Virus record (IMG/VR): IMGVR_UViG_3300018476_000015
Coordinates: 1 to 56,393 of that record
Strand: one strand, 5' to 3'
DNA: 56,393 bases
Source: a virus
The translations under genes and the position numbers were made by a program. Below, one piece after another: positions 1-7,237 of the stretch (position 1 is its first letter; each line of letters starts with the position of its first letter). Under the pieces are notes generated by a model that was not told where the DNA came from, did not search any database, and saw nothing but the letters and a program-made list of their open reading frames with translations.

Positions 1-2
1 AC

Positions 3-182
3 ACCGTCGACGCCGCCGGACGTGGACGGTGGACGGCCCCCCTCTTCGACCTGCTGCAGGACCTGGTCGAGCGCAAGGTGCTGGAGAAGAGCGCCAACGG
101 CGACTACCGCCGGCCCGGCGCCAAGGGGCTCGGGGCCCGCGTCGGGGAGGACACCGCCGTCGCCCGCCGGCGGCGCGCCTAG
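3..182 (+). CDS. C-terminal fragment of an unknown protein
   Basis: The first bases read as an open frame without a start in the window, ending at a TAG at 180-182 just before an early promoter. The 59 visible residues include an LFDLLQDLVERKVLEK stretch, probably helical, and end in an Arg-rich tail (RRRRA). Third codon positions are nearly all G or C, as in the neighbouring genes, which supports coding. The N-terminus lies to the left of the window, so function cannot be judged. Confidence 0.55.
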   Translation, partial: TVDAAGRGRWTAPLFDLLQDLVERKVLEKSANGDYRRPGAKGLGARVGEDTAVARRRRA

Positions 183-191
183 TCGTCGCGC

Positions 192-246
192 TTGCGGTTG
201 CACCCACGACCTGGTATACTCTCTTTGCGGGCGGGGACGTGCCCCG
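192..246 (+). promoter_or_regulatory. Early promoter cassette 1 with leader hairpin
   Basis: TTGCGG at 192-197 and TATACT at 215-220 are 17 bp apart. The spacer carries the conserved CCACGACCTG. CGGGG/CCCCG arms at 232-246 enclose the loop ACGTG, starting about 12 bases after the -10 box, so the hairpin would be at the 5' end of the mRNA. It drives the genes from 265 to 1554. Confidence 0.85.
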
Positions 247-264
247 ACCGCGAGGAGGGTGCCC

Positions 265-417
265 ATGGAATGCATCTGCTTGAAGTGCCTGGCCCGGGAG
301 GTGTCCTTCATCCACTTCACGGTGCGCATGAAGTCCGAGCGCCGGGCGCTGCGCCGCGCCGGCGAGGAGCGCGCCGCCGCCCTGGCCGCCTTGGTGCGCC
401 ACGAGGTGTACCGCTAA
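265..417 (+). CDS. Small Cys-rich protein of unknown function
   Basis: 50 residues beginning MECICLKCLAREV. The first gene behind early promoter cassette 1, with GAGGAGG about 8 bases before the ATG, which fixes the start. Three cysteines in the first eight residues (CxCxxC) could bind a metal or form half of a zinc knuckle; the rest is a basic, Ala/Arg-rich helix. The stop TAA overlaps the next start (TAATG), suggesting translational coupling. No family recognised. An early small regulator or host-takeover protein is only an inference from position. Confidence 0.7.
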   Translation: MECICLKCLAREVSFIHFTVRMKSERRALRRAGEERAAALAALVRHEVYR

Positions 418-791
418 TGGCCCGCCACAAGAAGGTGGTCGAGCCCTCGGTCTACGTCTACTACAACGAGGCGGCCGAGACCTACTGGCTGATCGAGGAG
501 ACGCCCGAGCGCGCCGGCGGGCAGGGGCGCAGCTACCGCGAGGACGGCTTCCGCGTCCCCTTCGAGGAGCGGGGCGAGGAGGCGGCGTTCGCCCGCGCCG
601 CCCAGTGGCTGGGCTGCGACCGCTTCGACCTCGACATCGCCCACCTGGCCAACGACCCCGACCGCGAGGAGACGGACGCCTACGGCTCGCCCATCCCCCA
701 GGAGAACTACCGCTGCACCGTCGATGTCCGCAGCCAGGAGTTGACCGCCCACCTGGCCGAGATTGCCGCCCGGAAAGAGAGCAGCCGATGA
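417..791 (+). CDS. Hypothetical protein, 124 residues
   Basis: Starts at an ATG sharing a base with the upstream TAA. The product (MARHKKVVEPSVYVYYN...) has aromatic beta-type segments (VYVYYN, TYWLIEE) and an acidic C-terminal half ending in a helix rich in Ala and Glu. It has no transmembrane segment or recognisable catalytic motif. It is the second gene of the cassette 1 operon and overlaps the next start as ATGA. Coding is supported by GC3 bias and tight coupling; the function is unknown. Confidence 0.7.
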   Translation: MARHKKVVEPSVYVYYNEAAETYWLIEETPERAGGQGRSYREDGFRVPFEERGEEAAFARAAQWLGCDRFDLDIAHLANDPDREETDAYGSPIPQENYRCTVDVRSQELTAHLAEIAARKESSR

Positions 792-1339
792 CCGACACCA
801 CCACCGCCCGCAAGCACTACGTCGAGCCCGCCGGCACCGTCTACCCCGAGACCGAGTGGACCCCGCTCGACCCGAGCACCGACAACCACAAGGCCCTGCT
901 GGCCGAGTGGACGGACGCCGCGCGCAAGCGCTACGCCGAGCACCAGGGGCGCCGGGCCCAGGGCTCCCTGGCCATCAAGCTGGAGGCCGAGCGCACCCTG
1001 CGCCTGCTGTTCCTCGTGCGCTGCGAGCACCAGGACGCCAAGGACCTCCGGGCCCTGTGGGAGGAGAGCCGGGACAAGGTCGAGGGCGTCCGCCAGCAGC
1101 GCGACGAGGCGCAGCGCGAGCGCAACCGCCTGACCGAGCGCGTTGCCATCCTGGAGCAGTCCCTGGGCGAGGCCCTGGACGAGGTGGAGAAGCTGCGCCA
1201 GGCCGGCCGCGCCAACGCCGCCCTGGCCAAGGACCTGAGCACCGCCGGCAACGGGCTGGGCAAGCGCCTGGTGGCCCTGACCGAGGCCATCCTGGCCGCC
1301 GCCGACGAGCACGGCCTGAGAGAGGAAGCTGGAGCGTGA
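788..1339 (+). CDS. Coiled-coil protein of unknown function
   Basis: 183 residues. The N-terminal third is mixed; residues of about 60 to 160 are a long charged helix with heptad-like spacing (EESRDKVEGVRQQRDEAQRE, then NRLTERVAILEQSLGEALDE), so a coiled-coil dimer is likely. It overlaps both neighbours (ATGA in, GTGA out). Similar coiled-coil proteins recur at 7647, 8168 and 9591 at the ends of other early operons, which suggests a repeated early module rather than an enzyme. No named family can be assigned. Confidence 0.7.
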   Translation: MTDTTTARKHYVEPAGTVYPETEWTPLDPSTDNHKALLAEWTDAARKRYAEHQGRRAQGSLAIKLEAERTLRLLFLVRCEHQDAKDLRALWEESRDKVEGVRQQRDEAQRERNRLTERVAILEQSLGEALDEVEKLRQAGRANAALAKDLSTAGNGLGKRLVALTEAILAAADEHGLREEAGA

Positions 1340-1554
1340 ACGAGGTAACCCTGCCCGACGAGTACACCGACGACCCGCCCGGGGTGGGGGTCAACGACCC
1401 CATCACCCTGCGCGACGCCCTGCGCCTGGCCGTGGCCGAGCGCGACAAGGCCATCGAGCGGGCCGAGCGCTGGGAGAAGGCCTACGGGCGCCTGGAGGCC
1501 AAGCTGGCCAACGCCCGGATCAAGACCCGAGCCCTCGCCGGCGCCCTGGACTAG
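1336..1554 (+). CDS. Small helical protein, paralogue of the 8168 gene product
   Basis: 72 residues from a GTG inside the preceding stop (GTGA). The C-terminus RLEAKLANARIKTRALA closely matches the C-terminus of the product at 8168-8413, and 33 bases are identical between the two genes (1492-1524 and 8351-8383). Both are the last gene of an operon and are followed at once by a new early promoter. This looks like duplication or recombination between operon ends. The function is unknown; probably a coiled coil. Confidence 0.65.
   Translation: MNEVTLPDEYTDDPPGVGVNDPITLRDALRLAVAERDKAIERAERWEKAYGRLEAKLANARIKTRALAGALD
1492..1524 (+). repeat. 33-bp direct repeat, copy 1 (copy 2 at 8351-8383)
   Basis: An exact 33-base match with 8351-8383, in the same reading frame in both genes and encoding LEAKLANARIK. 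Flanking bases diverge quickly, so this is either the best-conserved core of a gene duplication or a recombination tract. Confidence 0.85.
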
Positions 1555-1569
1555 CCCCGTCCGCAGCCC

Positions 1570-1627
1570 TTGCGGTTCAACCCACGACTTGGTACACTTG
1601 GAGAGCCGGCGGGACGTGCCCGCCGGC
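1570..1627 (+). promoter_or_regulatory. Early promoter cassette 2 with leader hairpin
   Basis: TTGCGG 1570-1575, 17 bp, TACACT 1593-1598. A perfect 9-bp stem (1605-1613 with 1619-1627) encloses the loop ACGTG. It drives 1643 onward. Confidence 0.85.
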
Positions 1628-1642
1628 GAAGGAGCAGGGCCC

Positions 1643-1897
1643 ATGAGCGAGCGCAGCATCGACCCCGACGCCGGCATCGCGGACGACGACGTGCACACCC
1701 ACTACGAGGAGTTCGAGGACCTGGAGGCCGACCGCGCCGAGTGGGACGACGGCTCCGACGAGGGCGAGGACGACGACCTGCCGGTCTGCCCCGAGTGCCA
1801 CGGCTACCTGATCCCCCTGGGCAGCCTGGGGCGCGTCGACCACTTCCGCTGCCGCGCCTGCGGCGCCGATAGCTGCATCGTCCGGGGAGCCCGCTAG
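1643..1897 (+). CDS. Acidic zinc-ribbon protein
   Basis: 84 residues. The first 45 are strongly acidic (for example EEFEDLEADRAEWDDGSDEG). The C-terminal half has two CxxC pairs, CPEC and CRAC, about 20 residues apart, the layout of a zinc ribbon. The start is the ATG behind AAGGAGCAGGGCCC, first in the cassette 2 operon; the TAG overlaps the next GTG. Acidic zinc-ribbon miniproteins in phages often bind host transcription or DNA enzymes, but here this is only an inference. Confidence 0.75.
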   Translation: MSERSIDPDAGIADDDVHTHYEEFEDLEADRAEWDDGSDEGEDDDLPVCPECHGYLIPLGSLGRVDHFRCRACGADSCIVRGAR

Positions 1898-2370
1898 TGG
1901 CCTTTCGCTTCGCCCTCCCCACCCCCATCGGCACGCCGGTGCGCGTCTACCGCAACCTGCACCCCACCAAGCCCACCTGGTCGATCCAGGCCAAGGTGCG
2001 CATCCCCGGCACGCGGCGCCACACCTGGAAGGTGGTGGGCTGGTCGGACAACCTGGTGCTGGCCGACGCCGGCTTCCAGGTCTACGAGGCGGGGCTGCGC
2101 CGGGTCCTGGCCACCGGCGTCAAGAACGTGCACGCCTACGTCCTGGGCACCCTGGCCAAGGTGGGCTACCCCCTGGACGACGGGCTGGGGGTCTACGCCG
2201 ACCGGGTCAAGTACGACCCCCGCCGGCGCCTGCCCTACTTCTTCTCGCCGGCGTACCGGGACGTGCGCGTCGACGGCGCCCCCGGCGTCGTGCTGAACGA
2301 GCGCGGGGAGGTCTGGACGCGCCAGACCGCCCCCAGGATGATCGAGGAGGCCGCCCATGCCGAAGTTTGA
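1897..2370 (+). CDS. Hypothetical protein, 157 residues
   Basis: Starts at a GTG overlapping the upstream TAG. The sequence is mixed alpha/beta and basic (for example PTKPTWSIQAKVRIPGTRRH and DRVKYDPRRRLPYFFSPAYR), with no membrane segment and no metal-binding motif. It lies in the cassette 2 operon between a zinc ribbon and further small proteins and overlaps the next gene by 14 bases. No family recognised. Confidence 0.7.
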   Translation: MAFRFALPTPIGTPVRVYRNLHPTKPTWSIQAKVRIPGTRRHTWKVVGWSDNLVLADAGFQVYEAGLRRVLATGVKNVHAYVLGTLAKVGYPLDDGLGVYADRVKYDPRRRLPYFFSPAYRDVRVDGAPGVVLNERGEVWTRQTAPRMIEEAAHAEV

Positions 2371-2617
2371 GGCCCAGGTCAGCGTGCAGATCACCCGCCA
2401 GTACGAGGTCGTGCTCCAGGTCGAGGCCCTCGATGAGGACGAGGCCCGGGACAAGCTGGAGCACGAGGCCCTGGGGATGAAGCAGCGCGACCTCGACCGC
2501 TTCGTCGGGGGGGCGACCAACCCCAGCAGCTACTACGACGGCGAGATGACCGTGCTCGACCACATCGGCCAGGTCGAGGAAGTGCCCGAGACCGAGGAGG
2601 AGACCGCCCATGAGTGA
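2357..2617 (+). CDS. Hypothetical protein, 86 residues
   Basis: Begins MPKFEAQVSVQITRQYEVVL, a beta-rich N-terminus followed by a helix with DEDEARDKLEHEAL; this strand-strand-helix layout resembles small DNA-mimic or ferredoxin-like phage proteins, though nothing specific is recognised. It is very acidic at the C-terminus (EVPETEEETAHE). It overlaps both neighbours (14 bases upstream, ATGA-type downstream), with GGAGG 6-7 bases before the start. Confidence 0.7.
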   Translation: MPKFEAQVSVQITRQYEVVLQVEALDEDEARDKLEHEALGMKQRDLDRFVGGATNPSSYYDGEMTVLDHIGQVEEVPETEEETAHE

Positions 2618-3101
2618 CCCGAGCCAGTTCTACTACGCCAAGTTCGACCCCAAGCAGCGCCCCTTCGTCTACATCGTGGGGCCCGTCCCGCCGGCGGCCG
2701 GCTTCAACGGGGGCGGGCACCGGGCCCTCTCCCTGAGCGACCGCGACGCTAACAGCACCGACGACCTGGAGGCGCTGGCCCTCGCCGGGGTGCTGGACAC
2801 CGAGCCCGTGGTGTTCGACGGGGCGCCGCCCCAGCGCACGCCGCACCCCCGCGCCCACTACCACCGCTGGCGCCTCGGGAGCGACGAGTACGTCTACCAC
2901 GCCCACCCCGAGGAGCGGGACTTTCCGGGGCACAAGCACTTCCACCTGGACGGGCACGCCATGTACTACGTGCCCCTGGCCGCCGCCGATCCCCCGCCGG
3001 AGCCCACGAGCGAGCCGCCGGCCAGCGAGCCCGACGACGACGAGTGGTTCGTGCCGGGCCCCGGCGGCGGGTACCTCGGGGACCCCAGGGACCGCCGATG
3101 A
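2610..3101 (+). CDS. Hypothetical His-rich protein, 163 residues
   Basis: The middle of the protein has many histidines (HPRAHYHRW, YVYHAHPEERDFPGHKHFHL), possibly a metal site, and the last 50 residues are Pro/Glu/Asp-rich and probably disordered. It overlaps its neighbours by ATGA-type junctions in the cassette 2 operon. No family recognised. Confidence 0.7.
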   Translation: MSDPSQFYYAKFDPKQRPFVYIVGPVPPAAGFNGGGHRALSLSDRDANSTDDLEALALAGVLDTEPVVFDGAPPQRTPHPRAHYHRWRLGSDEYVYHAHPEERDFPGHKHFHLDGHAMYYVPLAAADPPPEPTSEPPASEPDDDEWFVPGPGGGYLGDPRDRR

Positions 3102-3316
3102 CCCGCGTCTCAGAGCAGCTCTGGGTCTGCCGGTGGCCGGCCGACGTGAACGACCTGGATTGGGCACTCTACGCGTTTGCGCCCGACCTGACGCCCAAGC
3201 AATTCGACGCGCTGCGCCGGATGCTGCTGGCCCTCGACCGGAGCGACGAACCGCCGCGCCGCCGGCGGGCGACCCGCACGCCCACCCCTACGGAGACGAA
3301 CGATGAAACGCAGTAG
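3098..3316 (+). CDS. Hypothetical protein, 72 residues
   Basis: Starts inside the preceding stop (ATGA). The N-terminal 50 residues contain a probable helix pair (ALYAFAPDLTPKQFDALRRM) and the tail is Arg/Thr-rich and basic (PPRRRRATRTPTPTETND), suggesting nucleic-acid contact. Last confident gene of the cassette 2 operon. Function unknown. Confidence 0.6.
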   Translation: MTRVSEQLWVCRWPADVNDLDWALYAFAPDLTPKQFDALRRMLLALDRSDEPPRRRRATRTPTPTETNDETQ

Positions 3317-3395
3317 ACACCGGGGGCTCACCCGAAGCGCAGGCGCTGCGCCCCGCCGGCGCTTTACCAACCCGACCGAATGGACAGACGGTTGA
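3303..3395 (+). CDS. Possible 30-residue basic peptide
   Basis: An ATG at 3303 lies inside the end of the previous gene, preceded by GGAGACGAACG, and opens 30 codons to a TGA at 3393-3395. The peptide is basic (MKRSRHRGLTRSAG) and ends just before the next promoter's -35 box. Codon use is less biased than in its neighbours. It may be real but could be chance. Confidence 0.3.
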   Translation: MKRSRHRGLTRSAGAAPRRRFTNPTEWTDG

Positions 3396-3396
3396 T

Positions 3397-3425
3397 TTGC
3401 CGTTTGGACAACGTCATGCTACAGT
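3397..3425 (+). promoter_or_regulatory. Promoter for the DUF6192-like gene
   Basis: TTGCCG 3397-3402, 17 bp, TACAGT 3420-3425 preceded by TGC (an extended -10 feature). It lacks the ACGTG hairpin and the CCACGACC spacer of the cassette family, so it is probably controlled differently. Next start: 3449. Confidence 0.65.
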
Positions 3426-3448
3426 CCTGAGTGGAGGTACCCGCCCAC

Positions 3449-4384
3449 ATGGCAATGACGCGAACCGCCCGCGACGCACCGCTGTACGCCGAGCCCACGC
3501 TCACCCTCGACCAGGCCGCGGCCGACCTGCGCGCCCTCGTGGAGGGGGAGCGGGCGCTGGCCACCCGCACCCGGAACAACCTCCTCGCCCAGGGGGACAT
3601 CGCGCTGGCCGCCGTGCCGTCCGGGGCCCTGGGGGCGCTGGCGGTGCTGGCCAAGCTGGCCGGCCTCGACGCCCAGACCCTGCAGCACCGCTGGGAGGTG
3701 GCCAGCTACTGGCCGGTCTCCGAGCGGGGCGACCGGCCCTGGGTCGTGCTGGAGACCCTGGTCACGGTGAAGGACCCGCAGGAGAACGCCCGGCTGCGGG
3801 CGCTCTTCGACGCGCCCAACCCCGACCACCCCCAGGGCAAGTGGACGCGCGCCGCCGTCCGGCGCGTCCGGGGCCAGATCGTGGGCCACACCGGCACGGC
3901 GGCGGACGTGGCCGACCTGCCCCTGGCCGAGAAGGTGGCCGCCGTCGCCCGCCTGGTGGCCGACCCGGCCGTGCGCGACGCCGTGGCGGTGCCCGGCTCC
4001 GAGGCCGGGCTGGCCATCAACCGCCTGTCCGCCGAGCGCAACGCCAAGCTGGACGAGGCCTTCCAGGCCCGGCGGATCGAGGTCGACACCTACCTGCTGG
4101 AGAACAGCCCCACCCACGAGGGGCTGGAGGCCGCCGCGGCGGTCAACGACCTGCTGGGGCTGGCCAACGCCTTCGCCCGGGGCGTGGGGCACGCCCTGGA
4201 GCGCATCCGCGCCCTGCACGGCGACGGGCCCCTGGCCCAGAACCTGTTCCTGCGCGACGCCAACGCCCGCGCCCGCGGCGCCGTCGACCAGATCGACGCC
4301 CTGCTCGCCACCGGCCGTCCCGGGGGCGACATCGACCGCTTCCTGCTGACCGTGCTGACCGAGTCGAAGGAGGACCGCCCGTAA
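3449..4384 (+). CDS. DUF6192-like putative regulator
   Basis: 311 residues; start at ATG 3449 behind GTGGAGG. The order of motifs resembles DUF6192 proteins known from actinobacteria: an N-terminal helix with GDIALAA, then LAKLAGLDAQTLQHRWEVAS followed by YWP, where the family has a GLS..T...YRWVSSRWP-type segment, then WTRAAVRRVRGQ, and a C-terminal helical bundle. The LQHRWEVAS segment could be a helix-turn-helix. Its own promoter type sets it apart from surrounding operons, and its stop overlaps the next start (TAATG). The DUF match is from memory of the family pattern; DNA binding is inference. Confidence 0.65.
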   Translation: MAMTRTARDAPLYAEPTLTLDQAAADLRALVEGERALATRTRNNLLAQGDIALAAVPSGALGALAVLAKLAGLDAQTLQHRWEVASYWPVSERGDRPWVVLETLVTVKDPQENARLRALFDAPNPDHPQGKWTRAAVRRVRGQIVGHTGTAADVADLPLAEKVAAVARLVADPAVRDAVAVPGSEAGLAINRLSAERNAKLDEAFQARRIEVDTYLLENSPTHEGLEAAAAVNDLLGLANAFARGVGHALERIRALHGDGPLAQNLFLRDANARARGAVDQIDALLATGRPGGDIDRFLLTVLTESKEDRP

Positions 4385-4785
4385 TGCGTATGCTCGACGC
4401 CATCCGCCTGGTCGTGCCCCACATCCCCTGGGGCATCACCGACTGGTCGCAGTGCCGGTACCGCGCCGACATCGCCGCCCGCGCCGGCGTCTCCATCGGC
4501 GTGCTCGACGCCGTGGAGCGCTCCATCCGGCGCGACCTGCCCCAGTTCCCGCTGGTCTCCCACAACGCCTTCGGGCTGGGCTTCTCCACCGAGCCGGCCA
4601 TGGTAGCCGACCACCTCCGGCGCCGGGCCGGCTACGTGCTCACCGTCCTGCGCGTCGAAGAGGCCAACCTCATGCGCCACATCGAGAGCCAGGCCCTGGG
4701 GCTCACCCTGCCCGAGCAGCGGGTGGTGAAGATGGCCTTCTCGAACGCCGTCACCGCCGGCTCGATGGTGGCCCTGCCCCGGTAG
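4384..4785 (+). CDS. Hypothetical protein, 133 residues, possible HTH
   Basis: Translationally coupled (TAATG) to the DUF6192-like gene. Residues of about 25 to 60, RADIAARAGVSIGVLDAVER, read like a helix-turn-helix, and a second helical segment (RRRAGYVLTVLRVEEANLMR) follows. The pair is then closed by a strong hairpin. It could be a partner regulator of its neighbour. No family recognised. Confidence 0.65.
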   Translation: MRMLDAIRLVVPHIPWGITDWSQCRYRADIAARAGVSIGVLDAVERSIRRDLPQFPLVSHNAFGLGFSTEPAMVADHLRRRAGYVLTVLRVEEANLMRHIESQALGLTLPEQRVVKMAFSNAVTAGSMVALPR

Positions 4786-4818
4786 AATCGCCGGACTGCT
4801 TCTCTCTTTCCTCTTCTG

Positions 4819-4851
4819 CAGCGCCCCGGGTGGCCATCGCCCGGGGCGCTG
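4819..4851 (+). terminator. Strong 12-bp hairpin, probable terminator
   Basis: Arms CAGCGCCCCGGG (4819-4830) and CCCGGGGCGCTG (4840-4851) pair perfectly around a 9-base loop, 33 bases after the stop of the 4384 gene. There is no U-run after it, so termination would be non-canonical. It separates two transcription units. Confidence 0.6.
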
Positions 4852-4884
4852 TGATTCCCGGGCCTAACCTGGTACGGCCCCTGG

Positions 4885-4970
4885 TGGCCGCAAGGCGACG
4901 CCGCCCTGTAGCATGGCGCTGGCCGCCCGAACCTGCCCATGTCCGCACGTCCGCGCCCGCCCGGGCGGAC
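4885..4970 (+). promoter_or_regulatory. Weak candidate promoter and leader hairpin
   Basis: TGGCCG (4885-4890), 18 bp, TAGCAT (4909-4914) is a poor promoter candidate. A GC-rich hairpin (GTCCG/CGGAC plus CCCG/CGGG, 4949-4970) follows before the ribosome site of the 4992 gene. The rest of the 206-base gap 4786-4991 shows nothing else. Confidence 0.25.
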
Positions 4971-4991
4971 CACGCCGAGGAGGGACGCCCC

Positions 4992-6185
4992 ATGTCCGTC
5001 GCCGCCCCGCCCGCGCCCCCGTCCGCCCCGGGGGGACGCAACTGGTCGACCGGCTTCGACCGCCTGCCCCTGACCGGCCTGCACATCGCCCACGAGTACG
5101 CCCGCCCGCTGCGCCCCGGCTGGGTCGACCAACTCCGCAAGGAGTGGGACGACCTGCAGGCGGGGCCCCTGATCGTGTCCCTGCGCCCCGACCGGCGGTA
5201 CTACATCATCGCCGGCGGGCACCGCTACAGCGGGCTGTGGTCGAAGCTGGACGAGCAGCAGCGCAAGGAGACCTACGTCGACTGCTACATCTACGTCGGG
5301 CTGACGCTGAAGCAGGAGGCGATCATCTTCCACAGCCTGGACACCCAGCGCCTGCAGCACTCGGCCGGCGACCAGGTGCCCGCCCAGCGCCTGATGGACG
5401 ACCGGCGCATCCTCGACATCGACCGCATCCTGGCCACCATCCCCGCCCCGGGCGCGGCCGACCCGCTGTTCATCGACCTGCTGCCCCGCCGGGGCGACCA
5501 CAACGTCAAGGCCATCGGGGCCATCAGCGCCCTGCAGCGCTGCTACGACATGGCCGGCCCGGTGGACTTCGAGCGGGCCCTGCGGGTCATCTACGACGCC
5601 TGGATCGACCCGCCGGCGCCCATCGCCACCCCCCAGGTGCGCCCCTACACCGCCGAGTCGCTGCGCGCCGTCACCGGCGTGGTGGCCCGCTTCTGCCGGC
5701 CGGACGTGCGCCCCTACCCGGTGGTGGTCGAGGACCTGGTGGACGCCCTGCGCATCGTCACCCCCACCGGCTTCAAGGCCACCGTGCTCCAGGAGCGGGC
5801 CAAGAGCATGAACGCCCAGGCCGGGCAGGGCGAGCGGACGCTGATGCTGGCCCTGCTGGGGGTCTACAACGCCCACCTCCGCTCCAAGCGCCAGGGGCGC
5901 CGGCAGGTCGACCTGGGCCTGGTGATGACCCGGGTGCCCTGGTACCACTCCGAGACGCCCGAGGCCCCGCCCCGCAACCAGACGGCCAGCCAGCGCGCCC
6001 ACAACGAGGAGAAGCGCCGGCGCCGGGCCGAGGAGCGCAAGCGCCGGGCGGCGCAGGAGGCCATCAACCGCGCCCAGCAGGCCCCAGGGGGCTCCACAGG
6101 GCCCCAGGCGGGCCCTACGCCTCCCGGCCCGGTATCGTGGCCGTATGGCCCCCAGGAAGCGCCTCCGAGCCCGCCGGCGGACTAA
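4992..6185 (+). CDS. ParB/sulfiredoxin-fold protein (paralogue A)
   Basis: 397 residues, start fixed by GAGGAGGGACGCCCC. Residues 38-81 (RPLRPGWVDQLRKEWD ... IIAGGHRYSG) match the ParB N-terminal fold: a predicted helix that positions a substrate loop followed by the GGHR motif where ParB has GxxR. The product at 18565 has the same layout (RPIRPHWVTRLVREWD ... TLTGNHRVAA) and an identical ribosome site, so the two are paralogues. Residues 320-397 are charged and Pro/Gln-rich. In the family this fold binds or hydrolyses nucleotides and DNA. Whether this copy segregates DNA, regulates genes or nicks DNA is unknown. Confidence 0.75.
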   Translation: MSVAAPPAPPSAPGGRNWSTGFDRLPLTGLHIAHEYARPLRPGWVDQLRKEWDDLQAGPLIVSLRPDRRYYIIAGGHRYSGLWSKLDEQQRKETYVDCYIYVGLTLKQEAIIFHSLDTQRLQHSAGDQVPAQRLMDDRRILDIDRILATIPAPGAADPLFIDLLPRRGDHNVKAIGAISALQRCYDMAGPVDFERALRVIYDAWIDPPAPIATPQVRPYTAESLRAVTGVVARFCRPDVRPYPVVVEDLVDALRIVTPTGFKATVLQERAKSMNAQAGQGERTLMLALLGVYNAHLRSKRQGRRQVDLGLVMTRVPWYHSETPEAPPRNQTASQRAHNEEKRRRRAEERKRRAAQEAINRAQQAPGGSTGPQAGPTPPGPVSWPYGPQEAPPSPPAD

Positions 6186-6462
6186 GCCCGCCCCCGCTGC
6201 GCCCGCCGCCCCGCCCTACCCGGCGGGCGTAGACGACCTGCTGCCCAACGAGCGGGCCACCTTCTTCCTCGCCGTGGAGAAGCTGGCCCTCTCCGGCTGC
6301 CCGACCGACTTCGCCGTCATCCTGGTCTGGAACGCCGGCGCCTGGGCGTCCATGGCCCGGATGGTGCTCGACGCCGCCGTCGTGGATGTCGACCCGGTCA
6401 AGAAGCACGTCCGGCTCATCCCCCGCCCCGACGACCCGGTGGTGCTCACCCGGCCCTCCTGA
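6145..6462 (+). CDS. Hypothetical basic-tailed protein, 105 residues
   Basis: The N-terminal 25 residues are Arg/Lys/Pro/Ala (MAPRKRLRARRRTKPAP), followed by a compact domain (LLPNERATFFLAVEKLAL ... NAGAWASMARMVLDAAVVDV). The ATG overlaps the preceding gene by 41 bases and has no clear ribosome site, so the start is uncertain, but no later good start exists. No family recognised. Confidence 0.55.
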   Translation: MAPRKRLRARRRTKPAPAAPAAPPYPAGVDDLLPNERATFFLAVEKLALSGCPTDFAVILVWNAGAWASMARMVLDAAVVDVDPVKKHVRLIPRPDDPVVLTRPS

Positions 6463-6463
6463 T

Positions 6464-6520
6464 TTGCGGTTCAGCCCACGACCTGATATACTCTAGAAGC
6501 CGGAGGGACGTGCCCCCGGC
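6464..6520 (+). promoter_or_regulatory. Early promoter cassette 3 with leader hairpin
   Basis: TTGCGG 6464-6469, 17 bp, TATACT 6487-6492. The hairpin at 6499-6520 pairs GCCGG/CCGGC and GGG/CCC with one bulged A (6504) around ACGTG. Drives 6534-7156. Confidence 0.85.
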
Positions 6521-6533
6521 CCTGGAGGCGCCC

Positions 6534-6848
6534 ATGACCAGCACCACCAAGACCGTCAAGAACCCCTACGACGCGGCCTACTGGGACGCCCGGCGGGCCG
6601 AGCGCCTGGCCCAGGAGCGCGCCGACGCCGACGTGCACCGCGACATCGCCCTCGACTACGAGCGCCAGGCGATCCTGGCCGAGGCCGTCGAGCGCCTCGC
6701 CCGCCGGGTCGAGGCCGCCGACGCCCAGGTCGCCCAGTACGCCGCCGAGCGGGGCGTCAACCACGCCTACTACCGGGGCAAGGGCGAGGGGCTGGAGGTC
6801 GCCCTGGCCGTCCTGCGGGGCGTCATCACCGACCGGAGCGCCCGCTGA
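6534..6848 (+). CDS. Coiled-coil protein, 104 residues
   Basis: After a short Thr/Lys-rich head (MTSTTKTVKNPYDAAYWD) the chain is one long helix (RRAERLAQERADADVHRD, then AILAEAVERLARRVEAAD) ending in a glycine turn and a second helix. Start set by TGGAGGCGCCC. The first gene of cassette 3, with ATG-in-TGA overlap to the SWIM gene. Function unknown; probably a dimeric early factor. Confidence 0.65.
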   Translation: MTSTTKTVKNPYDAAYWDARRAERLAQERADADVHRDIALDYERQAILAEAVERLARRVEAADAQVAQYAAERGVNHAYYRGKGEGLEVALAVLRGVITDRSAR

Positions 6849-7156
6849 TGCTGGCCCCCGATCCGCTCGCCTCAGCGCTCCGGGCCCGCCAGCAGCGGGC
6901 CCTGGCCAAGGCCCTCGCCTGGGGGCTCCAGGGCGACGTGCAGCCCCTGGGGACGATGGCCTACGCCGTCCCCAGCCGGACCGAGCCCGGGCGCAGCTAC
7001 CGCGTCGCCCGCACCCGGCGCGCCGGCGCCGAGCACCTCATCTGCGACTGCCCCGCAGGGCTCGCCGGCGTCCCCTGCGTGCACACCGCCGCCGTCTACA
7101 TCCACCGCCTGGAGCAGCGCACCGGGGGCACGGTCACCGCCGTGCGCCCGGCCTAG
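6848..7156 (+). CDS. SWIM zinc-finger protein
   Basis: 102 residues. C66-x-C68 (LICDCPAG) followed by C77-x-H79 (GVPCVHTAAV) gives the CxCx(n)CxH signature of SWIM zinc fingers, known to mediate DNA or protein binding in SWI2/SNF2, MuDR and bacterial proteins. The N-terminal half is helical with a beta stretch (AYAVPSRTEPGRSYRVARTR) as usual before a SWIM core. Here it stands alone, without a helicase. Second gene of the cassette 3 operon. The metal site is clear; its partner is unknown. Confidence 0.8.
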   Translation: MLAPDPLASALRARQQRALAKALAWGLQGDVQPLGTMAYAVPSRTEPGRSYRVARTRRAGAEHLICDCPAGLAGVPCVHTAAVYIHRLEQRTGGTVTAVRPA

Positions 7157-7165
7157 GCTCGAGGG

Positions 7166-7222
7166 TTGCGGTTCAACCCACGACCTGTTATACTCGGAGA
7201 GCGGGCGGGACGTGCCCCCCGC
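7166..7222 (+). promoter_or_regulatory. Early promoter cassette 4 with leader hairpin
   Basis: TTGCGG 7166-7171, 17 bp, TATACT 7189-7194. Hairpin 7201-7222: GCGGG/CCCGC and GGG/CCC with one bulged C around ACGTG. Drives 7238-8413. Confidence 0.85.
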
Positions 7223-7237
7223 GCCACGAGGTCGCCC

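Noticed and set aside
207-211. GGTTCAACCC-like sequence before several genes, resembling a tRNA T-arm
   Set aside because: It is the conserved -35 and spacer of the early promoters; no cloverleaf can be drawn around any copy.
3397-4785. A 462-codon frame overlapping the DUF6192-like gene
   Set aside because: The protein is Arg/Pro/Gly shadow sequence; the other frame has the GC3 bias, ribosome site and family resemblance.
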